From contig JAHBMJ010002040.1 of the NCBI GenBank assembly GCA_018398765.1, forward strand, positions 7,501 through 23,420: DNA of 15,920 bases. The letters are read 5' to 3'. A program made the position numbers and the translations under genes. The notes under the pieces were generated by a model that did not search any database, was not told where the DNA came from, and saw nothing but the letters and a program-made list of their open reading frames with translations. Shown here piece by piece: positions 1 through 7,808 of this stretch (the stretch's first letter is position 1; the number at the start of each line of letters is the position of its first letter). This stretch comes from Chromera velia (Eukaryota; Sar; Chromeraceae).

Positions 1-479
1 CGCAGACAACTACAAGCCAGAAGTGGAGGTCCACGTGAGCGACAAAGCCAAACTGATGAGGGTCAAGTCAGTCTCTATCATTATGCATCTCTCTATGTGT
101 CTGTCTTTTTAGCTCTCTGTGTCTTCTTTGTTTGTTTGTTTGTTTTTTTGTTTTTGTCCACATCTATCTTTGTTTCTTTGTCTCTTTCTGAGTGTCTGTT
201 TATCTCTCTCTTTGCCAGCCTCTTCACTTCTTCTTTCGAGACTCTCGATCAAGATTTTGTTGCTTGCTGAGATCCCCTGCCATGCAGTGCTGGCTGCGCG
301 TATTTAGTACTAAGTTCACAGATTGTGCTTGGAGAGGACGGACTTGTGGGTTCTCTTTCTGCAGATCTGCGGCCCATGAAGACTTCCAAGGAGTTGCAGT
401 GACTCGTCAGACAAAGAGGTGCGTGCCTGCATCCTTTCAATTGAAAAGTGCTATCGCGAATGAACCGTGTGTCTGTCTA

Positions 480-514
<35 letters not shown>

Positions 515-550
515 TGGCAAAAACAAAAAGCCATACAGTCTGTCATTCTC

Positions 551-581
<31 letters not shown>

Positions 582-2888
582 CCTTTGTGACCACCGCAAC
601 GCGTTTCCGTAATCTTGTTGCTGCATGTGCGCGTGCTGGATGCATGCTCTCTCTCTCTCTCTCTCTCTCTGAGTGATCTCGTTTCTTTCGCAAGCTCCTC
701 TTTACCATGCAAGTCAATGCCTCGATCATACGAAGAACTGCTAGAGGAAAGTCATTTTTTTTTCTTTTCTTGCTGCAGAATGGACGCCTTCACCCCCATC
801 GAGATGTCTGCAACCTCAGCTCTTCCACTGACGGGGCAGACACATTATGTTGACGTCAGGACAGTTCTTTCTGCTGGTGCTATTCACACACGAACATGGG
901 TTGCGGCGACGGATCGAGCGGGGAATGATGATTCATCTAATGAATTGCAGAGAGAGGAGTGCACCCCAACTCTCTCGATTCCGTCCGCCTTCTTTTTCAC
1001 CATGTCACCGCCTGCATGTGTTTGGTTGTTTGATTCCTGAATCATGCATGCACTTGTTCTCCTCTCTCGATCTCTCTCGGCACCCGGCTCATGCATGTGC
1101 TGCTGGACCATTGCGCCTTTTCTCCTTTGTCGAAGTTCCGCGACCAGAGCCAGCCGAGCTAACCTGCAACACTCACTGCAGGTCAGCAAGGGAGAATCCG
1201 TCTTATGTTTTGTCAATTCAATTTGTCGTCAATCCTTCCTGTATGTATGTATGCAGGAGTTCTGCAAGGAGCCCGACGGGAAGGATAGACGGCGAGAGAA
1301 CCTGAAGGCGTGGATTAACAAATACGCAAACACGTCAAGAGTCATCGGCTCCCAGGTTCCCGAATTCGTCAGGTAGGTAGTCGGATGGTGGTTTGTTGCA
1401 TGGTTGCTTCCTTAATTGGTTCGATCGTTTGTCGGCACGGTGGGTGGTTCCTTCTCATTCCTTCCTTGCACGGGGCTGATCTCTCATAATTTAGTTGCTC
1501 GTACTTTCTTCGACTGCACGTTGGTAGAAGTATTCTTTTGTCAGTGCATGGTAAGACGAAAGTGTCGCTTGTTTTGTGTGTCTGTCTGGAAGATCGGACT
1601 TCTAGTCTTTATGAAAATTCATCGTCGAGAGCTCCGGAGTCGGGTGTCTGTCTCTTTCTGTGAATCAAGAGGACCAACTTGGGGCCTTTCAGCGATTCCT
1701 TGATTGTTTTCCCTTTCTTTGGTTTGACTTACATCACTACAATAACACTGGCCGCTCGAATGAATGCAGGAGTGCGGACTGGAAGAGAAAACAACAGGAG
1801 ACGCGAATGAAGTGCAGCGCCTCCACTCCCGCGTTCCTCCAAGTGGACTTTCAGGTCCGTTTATTCTAGCTGTCCTTGTTCTTCTCTTCCTCCTCCTCCT
1901 CCTCCTCCTCCTCCTCCTCCTTCTTCTTCTTCTTCTTCTTTGTTTTTCCTTTATCTTTTATCAATCCTCTAGTCGACACATCCATCGTGATGCATGTATA
2001 CATTCTCTCTGTGTCTTTGCGTCTGCATGTGTCTGCATGTCCTCAATTGACTCTCTCTCTCTCTCTGACTTTCTTTCTTTCCTTTTTTCTTTTATGCAGT
2101 GGCTCCTGGAGCATCCCGAGATCGACCCCTTCGATGCCGAGTTTGACCGCACCTGGAAGGCCGGGTTGTACAAGGAGGCGGGGCCTCGGACCCAAATCCT
2201 GTTGGTGGACGAGGACGCCGCGGAGGGGGAGACGGGGGCGGAGGGGGGGGAGGAGGGGGTGGGTGTGGATTCTGGGGACGAGAACTTGAATGGGAATGGA
2301 GTTGGGGAGGAGACGGGAGGGGATTCTGGGGAGTGTGAGAGTTCAAAGCACCACGGGGAGGGGAGGGAGGAGGGACACGCAGCAGCACCCGGGGGGGGGA
2401 GAGAAGGGCGCGGCGCCCCCTCAGCCGCGCCTGTGCGTCCCCAGACGGCAGCAGGGTCCCAGAGGACCTACAGAGAGGGCCTCGGAGGGGAGCCCCTGAC
2501 TGCCCGCTCGGGCCCACCGCGCTCAGTCTGTTGTCATTGCCGGGGCACTGGCGCCGCCCCCTTTTCATCAGCAGCAAGTGCGGCGTCGGGTGCCGCCTTG
2601 GTCAGACCCCGAACAGCTGGAGGGTCTTCTGCGATCCTCCGGACCCACTTGTTGCTGAAGTCGAGGGGGAATCTGCGGTCCCGTGGGAACTTGATGGATT
2701 CTCAGCTGGCATCCCAACAACAGCAGCAGCAAAAAGAAATACAGAGACCCAGAACTGCATTGGAAAGAGCGTATGGGGGGAGACGACCCAACACTAGGGG
2801 GGGAGAGAGAGAGCCCCGCCGCCCGCCGACTGCTCAACAGGTGATGAACCTGATGCGACCGCAGTCTCAGGGGGGATGGAGACATTGA
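1..2888 (+). CDS. Unrecognised multi-exon gene, 3' part (5' end outside window)
   Basis: I do not recognise this protein. A phase-consistent exon chain can be read: 2(or 6)-66, 365-418, 779-854, 1257-1372, 1770-1854 and 2100-2888, giving at least 394 residues and a TGA stop at 2886. Every internal acceptor is a pyrimidine tract plus GCAG. The middle is charged and looks globular (EFCKEPDGKDRRRENLKAW at 1257; WLLEHPEIDPFDAEFDRTWK at 2100). The C-terminal half (about residues 170-394) is low complexity: Glu/Gly-rich, then Ala/Gly/Arg/Pro-rich with repeated RPxTA motifs and a short Gln run. No signal peptide, membrane segment or catalytic motif is visible. The last three exons join convincingly; the first three are short and rest only on splice signals and phase. 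The window opens with CGCAG, which may itself be the acceptor of the first visible exon. The tail composition suggests a disordered scaffold or cytoskeletal/ciliary-type protein, but that is speculative. Confidence 0.6.
2..66 (+). CDS. Exon of left gene (first visible, partial)
   Basis: This frame reads ADNYKPEVEVHVSDKAKL then MRV and runs to a GTCAGT donor at 67, leaving two bases of a codon. GTGAGC at 35 and GTCAAG at 62 are rival donors; GTCAGT is preferred because its phase fits the next two exons. The exon may begin at 6 if the opening CGCAG is an acceptor. Confidence 0.4.
365..418 (+). CDS. Short exon of left gene (54 bases)
   Basis: It is bounded by a TTTCTGCAG acceptor and a GTGCGT donor. 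Only one frame is open, encoding SAAHEDFQGVAVTRQTK with one leading and two trailing bases, which is exactly the phase needed on both sides. Its length is a multiple of three, so including or skipping it does not disturb the frame. Confidence 0.4.
419..778 (+). repeat. Intronic microsatellite cluster (TCTG)n, (TCTG)n, (CT)n
   Basis: The intron between two short exons of the left gene holds a TCTG array at about 471-513, a second at about 549-582 and a CT array at about 646-670. A TTTTTTTTTCTTTTCTT acceptor tract follows. Long open frames here are repeat translations, not genes. Confidence 0.85.
779..854 (+). CDS. Exon of left gene
   Basis: A TTTTCTTTTCTTGCTGCAG-type acceptor precedes it. The open frame reads MDAFTPIEMSATSALPLTGQ then THYVD and ends on a codon boundary at a GTCAGG donor, compatible with the phase-0 exon at 1257. 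Its internal ATG could be taken for a start codon, but phase continuity with the upstream exons argues otherwise. Confidence 0.45.
1257..1372 (+). CDS. Exon of left gene
   Basis: The acceptor is TGTATGCAG and the donor GTAGGT at 1373. It encodes 38 complete codons, including EFCKEPDGKDRRRENLKAW and VIGSQVPEFV, and leaves two bases that the next exon completes as an Arg codon. The charged, non-repetitive sequence looks genuinely coding. Confidence 0.65.
1770..1854 (+). CDS. Exon of left gene
   Basis: The acceptor is GAATGCAG and the donor CAG|GTCCGT. It supplies one base to finish an Arg codon, then 28 codons (SADWKRKQQETRMKCS ... FLQVDFQ), ending on a codon boundary that fits the next exon. 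Confidence 0.65.
1887..2067 (+). repeat. Intronic (TCC)n-(TTC)n and (CT)n tracts
   Basis: The last intron of the left gene has a TCC array passing into a TTC array (1887-1941) and a CT array (about 2051-2067), followed by a TTTC-rich stretch leading into the acceptor at 2099. These long polypyrimidine tracts lie on the RNA-sense strand. Confidence 0.85.
2100..2888 (+). CDS. Last exon of left gene; acidic/Gly-rich then RPxTA-repeat tail
   Basis: The acceptor is TTTTATGCAG. The exon encodes 262 residues from WLLEHPEIDPFDAEFDRT to QGGWRH and a TGA stop. The first 35 residues look globular. Next comes a Glu/Gly tract over a G-run-rich DNA segment (2225-2263), then an Ala/Gly/Arg/Pro-rich tail with RPQTA (2436), RPRTA (2604), RPRTA (2745), RRPNTRGG (2781), RRPPTA (2817) and RPQSQGG. 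A QQQQQQK run sits near 2716-2736. Confidence 0.7.
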   Translation, partial: WLLEHPEIDPFDAEFDRTWKAGLYKEAGPRTQILLVDEDAAEGETGAEGGEEGVGVDSGDENLNGNGVGEETGGDSGECESSKHHGEGREEGHAAAPGGGREGRGAPSAAPVRPQTAAGSQRTYREGLGGEPLTARSGPPRSVCCHCRGTGAAPFSSAASAASGAALVRPRTAGGSSAILRTHLLLKSRGNLRSRGNLMDSQLASQQQQQQKEIQRPRTALERAYGGRRPNTRGGEREPRRPPTAQQVMNLMRPQSQGGWRH

Positions 2889-3936
2889 ATAGATTGACTA
2901 ATTCATTGAACTACTCGTCTTTGTTTGCTCTTCTCTAGGTGTCACTCACAAAACAAATGCTTGAAACTGGGTGGCCGGTTTGTGCCATCGCGATAAAAGG
3001 ACAGTCAGGCATGCCCATGCATCCACTTTCAATTCGAAGAACTCTCAGGCCGATCAGTCGGGGGGCTGCATGACTTGCCGAAGTATTGGGGTGGTTCTTT
3101 CCTTGAGGTGATTTTAATTTTATTGATCCAGTTGAACTCTTTCTCTTCTTCGTCTCCTGAGGGATCGGTCAGACAAGCAAACAAGTTGGGAAGAAGGGGA
3201 GAGGGTTCGGGACGGGCAGGGGAACTTTCAAAGCTTGCGCTCTTCTTTCCTTTCTGGCACAAGGAATGCAGGAAAGAGAAATGAAGCATTCTATTCGTCA
3301 CGTCTTCTGGTCGTTCCTTCCACTCAGCCAACACGCGGCATACGTACGTACATGCGATCATATAGAGCTGCACGTACAGAGAGATAGACAGACAGCTTTT
3401 CTGTGTGTCGATCTGGATTCAAACATCTGCCGAATTCGAATCGATGACTTCGATCTGGAATCACTCTCGTGCCGGCCTAGCTCGAGTTGAATTGGTTCAT
3501 TTAGTTGTCCGTGCAAGGACATCAACAAGAGCCAGCCAGAGAATCAGTGAAAAGACGAATCGAGAAGGAGGAATGAAGTGGACATGCATAAAACTCAAAG
3601 TTTGATCGAAGTCTGATTGAAAAAAAGCTCGCTCACTGAGACGCATGCACATTTCGGCAAGTGGATGGCAGGCAGGCAGCAGACGTAAAGCGCTGTCACT
3701 CAGTTAAGGTCAGCATGGACATCTGCCAGGTGTATGTGCTGCATGTACAGATCGAAAAAGAAAGTAATTGAGGATCGAGGGACCTGCCTGGCACCAGTGT
3801 CGGGGAGAGGGATGAAAGAGGAGCACTGAGACTCGCACACACCTAGGCAGACAATGCATGGACATTGATCCTGGCATTAATCAAAGATTCAGTGCAATGA
3901 CGCAGTAAAACTATACCCCACTAGATACTATCCTCT
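2889..3936. other. Intergenic stretch with no supported gene
   Basis: This is the 3' flank of the left gene. Composition is ordinary with scattered short open frames on both strands, none with splice-consistent neighbours or recognisable residues. I see no RNA gene and no clear terminator signal. Confidence 0.6.
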
Positions 3937-3955
3937 AACTAACTAACTAACTAAC
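3937..3955. repeat. (CTAA)n microsatellite
   Basis: Four to five copies of CTAA lie immediately before the AT-rich island and mark its left boundary. Confidence 0.8.
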
Positions 3956-4562
3956 CCCATCTCCAGTTTGAACTGGAATTGAAATAATTTAGATTTCTAA
4001 TTGGAATCCAATGGGTTCTCTAATTGAAAACGTATATGTGAAGTCCAATTAGAAAAGTATGTTCTAGATTATGTTTTAGATTATGTTTTCAATTAGAAAT
4101 CTCAAATTCAAGTTCTAATTGTCTTAAATTTTAATACTAAACTCAAATGTTTATGTAAAACCAAATTGTTCTAAATTACGGAATTGGGATTCGAAATTCC
4201 GAATTGGATATTCCAATTGTCCAGCCAATTGCCCCAACTGCTTGCAAATGTGATAGAGCAGAACCTAAAATTCTATAATTAAAATTGAATAAAACTCGTC
4301 AATATCCAGTTTAAATCAGATGACAAATCTTATACTACTAGTACTAGAATTCTTAGCCCTAGTCTTAGCCAAAATTATAAAAAAATAATCTTATAAAAGC
4401 CTAGGCTAAAACCTTATAAAATCTTTGTTATTTGCAAATTAGCTGCAAGATATATAGTAAATCTGATACAATCTGATATATATACTGACATATACCTTCA
4501 AAGATTTTTTATTTAGTTTAGTTTAAAAATAGAAGTAGTACATATAAATTTATTCAATTGAA
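3956..4562. other. AT-rich island with internal inverted and tandem repeats
   Basis: About 600 bases are strikingly AT-rich compared with both flanks, and the switch to G-rich sequence at 4563 is abrupt. It holds no long open frame. Variants of CTAATTG/CAATTAG recur throughout. AGATTTCTAATTG (3991-4003) is exactly inverted at 4090-4102, TAGATTATGTTT is tandemly doubled at 4065-4088, and a palindrome-rich patch lies at about 4179-4220. It could be a decayed mobile element, an organelle-derived insertion or an AT-rich 3' flank of the minus-strand gene; the sequence alone does not decide. Confidence 0.6.
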
Positions 4563-4624
4563 CGGGGTCCGGGGAGGGGGAGAACGAGCCCGCGCCGCCG
4601 CAGTGGTAGACTGTTGGAAAAAGA

Positions 4625-5849
4625 TCAAGCCAATTTAAAGTCCTTGAGTGCAGACGGGGCGGGTGGCATTGTCTCCTTTGGTTTTCCAGCCGCAAGATGC
4701 AACAAAACTTTGCCCTGCCACCCCCCCACACTTTTCATGCACCCCTCCACGTCATGGGCCATGCTCTCTTTCTCGATCTGTGCCTCCCGTTCTGCTTCTG
4801 TGACCTCTCTATCGTGCGTCGCCAACGCCTCTTTGATAGTCTGCTCGAGTCGGTCATCGGCTGCTTTCCTCTCCACAGGCTCCTTCTGGGTGTCAGTGCC
4901 TCCTTTTGAGGTCTCACCACCGGACTCCTCACCCTTTAGGACGACATCCGTCACGTAGGACTTCAGAAGGTTGCACCTCCACTTGTGCCCACCCCTCCAA
5001 TCCCTCGAACGGCACTCCCGACCACAATATACAACCAAGCCGCAATTTCAAGTCGCAATTGGCACAGCTTTTGAAGGTCGAAACGCACGTACCGCACACA
5101 GTGCAAGGGTGCGGTGCTAGATGCGGGTGCTCCTTCTGCTTCCACCTCTTTGTCGGCTGTGACGAACCGCTGGCCCCGCTACCCCCTGGGTCCTTCACCA
5201 TCCCCTCCGAGTCAGACTCTCTCAGCTTCACATCGTACCAGAGAGGGTAGACCTCTCCCGCCGTCAGGGTGTGCAGAGCAACGTCGGGAAACTTTTGTTG
5301 AAAGTGCGCTAGGTTTGGTTCCACATGGCTGTTGCTGCTGCTGCTGCTGCTGCTGTCGGAACCCGTTTTGTTTTTCTTCTGTTTCCTGGAAGGCGCTTGA
5401 GTGGGACGGTTCTGCTGGGCCTGTGCTTCCAGCCAGGCAATCAGCAGGCTGATCGAGGAAAGAGTCTGGCTCACGGGATGACATGGGGGGAAGGGCGTTC
5501 TGCCATCTGTGGAGGGAAGCAAGAACTTTGGCCCTGTCATTTTTGATGTATCTCGCAACAGCCGGATTTGGGAGTGTGCACTGAATGACAAGGAGACGTC
5601 TCCCTGTTCTCACTTCACCCCCTTTGTGTCCGATGGTTGCCTTCTGGAAGATTTCAAGCGCGTCTGCGTTTGCTTCTGTGCCGGCGTACGCGCATTGCGT
5701 GGCTTTGTGGAATTCGGAGTCCAGAGCGAGGCTCTTGACGAGAAGGGCGGTCTTCGCCCAGGGACCCAAAGGGTCGGCGTTCCCCGCTCCCTTCTCTGTC
5801 TTGCAGCGACCTCGGAGTTGATGCTGGATCCTACAGAAGCCTCCGAGCC
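4625..5849 (-). pseudogene. Terminal exon of the MYND gene, carrying all three frame breaks
   Basis: It begins after GTTGCAG with GSEASVGSSINSEVAARQ in the frame inherited from the upstream exon. The coding signal then moves to a second frame (KTALLVKSLALDSEFHKATQ, through LHRWQNALP), returns to the first (SLLIAWLEAQAQQN ... HFQQKFPDVALHTL ... CANCDLKLRL) and finally to a third (VVYCGRECRSRDW ... PSALKDFKLA, stop). A CAG/CTG array at 5334-5355 encodes a Ser run in the favoured frame. Confidence 0.5.
5334..5355 (-). repeat. Coding CAG/CTG trinucleotide repeat
   Basis: Seven consecutive CTG units on the plus strand lie inside the MYND gene. In the frame consistent with the downstream zinc finger they encode Ser (AGC); in the shifted frame they would encode Gln. 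Confidence 0.8.
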
Positions 5850-5946
5850 CTGCAACGTGAGGAGTATATACAATCAATGAGTACGTCTGCTGCATTCGTC
5901 CTGCCGGCGGCATGTTCTCAAATCTCAATGAGTGCATCAGTGCATG

Positions 5947-5967
5947 AGTGCGTGCGTGCGTGCGTGC
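5947..5967. repeat. (GTGC)n microsatellite in the MYND gene intron
   Basis: About five GTGC units, flanked by GCATGA and GCATGG words, lie in the intron between the two visible exons. Confidence 0.75.
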
Positions 5968-6091
5968 ATGGATATAGACCTCCGCATTGACGGCCAGAAC
6001 AGAAATGAACTGCAGTGTGTGTAGGAAGAGAGACGAATAACTGCAGGCCCGGTTGTGTGCCACATCCCCGATGCATGAAAGCAAAACTGAC

Positions 6092-6211
6092 CTCTGTTTT
6101 GGCACGCTCCGGGGCTGCTGCTGCCCCCCCGGCTGGAAGCAGCGGAGGCAGAACGAGGGGAATGTCGTAGAAAATCGGCGACTGGACGATCAGCTCATTC
6201 TGGTGAAGCCT
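6092..6211 (-). CDS. Exon of the MYND gene (upstream of the last exon)
   Basis: On the minus strand a CTTGTGTGCAG acceptor and an AGAG|GTCAGT donor bound 120 bases, with 40 codons in the only fully open frame. The content is hydrophobic and Pro/Ala-rich (IPLVLPPLLPAGGAAAA). No start codon is evident, so this is an internal exon. Confidence 0.5.
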
Positions 6212-7530
6212 CTGCACACAAGAGTTCCATCATAGAAAACAACAGAGGATTCAGAGATATATAGACAACGGTGTCCTGCGATAGAGCTGCCTCGGTGGCA
6301 TGCAGCCTGTGTAGGGTGACTGCATGACGCTGCATGATATCTCAAAAACAAGGGAGCATGAAAGGAATGCCCAGGAGGAATGTACAGAGGCCATTCAATT
6401 GGTTATCAGGATTTCGGCTCAGTGGGTGAAAGGGAAATATGAAGGGATCTGCAGCTGTTGCATCATGCACTCGCTATCGATCCTCGATTGCATGACTCTC
6501 TGCTTGCTCTTAGCTCGGACAGTGTCACTTGTCTGAACCGTACAGACGAGAATAAAAGAAAAGAACCGAAGACACCCTTTCCATACGCAATCCTATCGAT
6601 CGATCGGTCGATCGGTATCTATCAACAGCACAAAACGTGTCTAAAGCAGCTATGCAACACAGGGGAGATTCAGTGGAGAGAACACGTTGTACAACGGTCT
6701 GACAGATAATATTGTGTGATCATCTACGACACACGTATGTGTATTATATATAGATATATGTGTCCTTGCGGCAATGTCTTGGGCATGCAATTACCGACAG
6801 CATAGTTGCAGAAAACGGACCTCTGGCTTCTTGCAGCAACAGCATTTTTGATCCAGGGTGCCCTGTGTGGCTGGACCAAAGTCTTTGAACGGAGTTGGAC
6901 GAATGCGGCGGCAACGCTTTTTCAGTTCAGAATCCTGAGGCTACTTTGGTCTCAATGTCGGGCGGTACGTCATATACTGATACTTACAGGAAAGGCGTTC
7001 GTTCAACTTAAGGAGGCGAGCAAACTGCGTATACGATTGAGGATCAAAAGCACAAGCGCAATTTCAATGGAATTGTATATAGACGGCTCGCGATGGACGA
7101 TTCAAAAGTTGCAATGTTGCACGCATGTGGCGCGCGCAGTGTCGCGCCATTTTCGCGCCCCATGCATGTGCATGCACTTTCGCTCAAATCTGAACATGGC
7201 TGAAAGTATATCTAGCTGTTGTATGTTTTGTCTGGCTCCGCGCGAAGTCCCATTGAATATACGAGGTCTTGCAGTTCTGCATTAAGAGGTACATCCTCTT
7301 CCATGCATGGATTTTGGCATGTTGGTTACCGGAGTGAGACCTGTCTGGGTGATTAATCACCTGACTGGATTGCATTCTCTTCTGAGACCTTCGAACTGAA
7401 AAAGCAGCACCACACGCGTCTCCAATCGGCCACATTTGACAGACAGACAGACTGGAAGACAGACAGACAGACAGACTGGAAGACTTCAATCCAAAAGTGC
7501 ACAGAGCCAGTAGCTATCTGTGATCGAGAA
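6212..7530. other. Spacer between divergent genes; no supported gene
   Basis: This separates the minus-strand MYND gene from the plus-strand NAGLU gene and probably holds promoter sequence for both. Visible content: overlapping GATCGATC/GGTCGATC words (about 6595-6620), an AT-rich patch near 6738-6762, a cluster of CGCG words with TTTCGCGCC at 7151-7159, CATGCATGTGCATGCA near 7161-7176 and a GACA repeat at 7438-7483. A 160-codon plus-strand open frame at 6806-7285 lacks any support. Confidence 0.5.
7438..7483 (+). repeat. Compound GACA repeat just upstream of the NAGLU start
   Basis: A block of GACA units ending in GACTGGAA is followed by a second such block with one more unit. It lies 48-93 bases before the ATG, so it is probably in the 5' UTR or core promoter. 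Confidence 0.8.
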
Positions 7531-7808
7531 ATGAAGTCGGTTCAATTTTTGGCCTTCTTCCATCTCGTTGGAATCGCCCTGTGCTCGGCGTCCTCCGTGG
7601 AGACGGCGGAGCGTCTGCAGAAGAGAATTTTTCCTGTGGATGTGGAGGGGGGGCAGTGCCCTCTAAAGTTTGCGGAGAAGAAGTGCAGTCGGGATGGCGT
7701 GGACTGTTTTGGCATCCGCTCTGTTCCCAGCAGGGAGGAGAGGGGGGAGGGGAACGTCGTCTTGTTGGAGGGCAATAACGCCGTCTCCATGGCTTCAGCT
7801 CTCAAGAG
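7531..7808 (+). CDS. NAGLU: NAGLU exon 1 (signal peptide and start of N-terminal domain)
   Basis: It starts at the ATG in GAGAAATGAAG; the next 20 residues form a typical hydrophobic signal sequence. It ends at an AAGAG|GTGCGT donor with two bases left over. The C-terminal part (NVVLLEGNNAVSMASALK) matches the N-terminal domain of GH89 enzymes. Confidence 0.85.

Larger units (their letters stand above)
4625..6211 (-). pseudogene. MYND-type zinc-finger protein gene with broken frame
   Basis: Two minus-strand exons are visible: 6211-6092 (40 codons, RLHQNELIVQSPIFYDIPLV...) and 5849-4625, joined by an intron with GTCAGT donor and GTTGCAG acceptor. The MYND finger lies at about 5119-4979: CTVC, CANC, YCGREC and the closing HKWRC give the full C-x2-C ... 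C-x2-C ... C-x3-C ... H-x3-C pattern. Downstream is a Glu/Lys-rich, probably helical tail ending at 4625. MYND fingers are protein-protein contact modules, so the partner and process cannot be told from this. The frame changes three times: about 5780-5800 (one base apparently lost in a G-rich run), about 5490 (one base gained in a C run) and about 5020 (one base gained, inside the finger). Each shift restores good protein-like sequence. It is either a young pseudogene or a gene with assembly errors. Further 5' exons are likely but not found. Confidence 0.6.

Noticed and set aside
471-582. Possible CRISPR-like or minisatellite array
   Set aside because: The unit is a plain tetranucleotide with no spacers, and the window is clearly eukaryotic.
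615-1040. 141-codon open frame across a CT repeat and an exon
   Set aside because: Only 780-854 looks coding; the front is a translated microsatellite and the back runs into intron.
2092-2577. Pro/Arg-rich minus-strand open frame
   Set aside because: It is antisense to the Gly/Glu-rich last exon of the left gene; GC bias explains its length.
3029-3373. 114-codon minus-strand open frame in the intergenic region
   Set aside because: It has no splice context and no recognisable domain; not supported as a gene.
6806-7285. 160-codon plus-strand open frame starting with TTG, weakly signal-like (LLAATAFLIQGALCG)
   Set aside because: There is no ATG start, no splice partners and no recognisable residues, and part of it spans CGCG and TGCATGCA words; treated as spacer.
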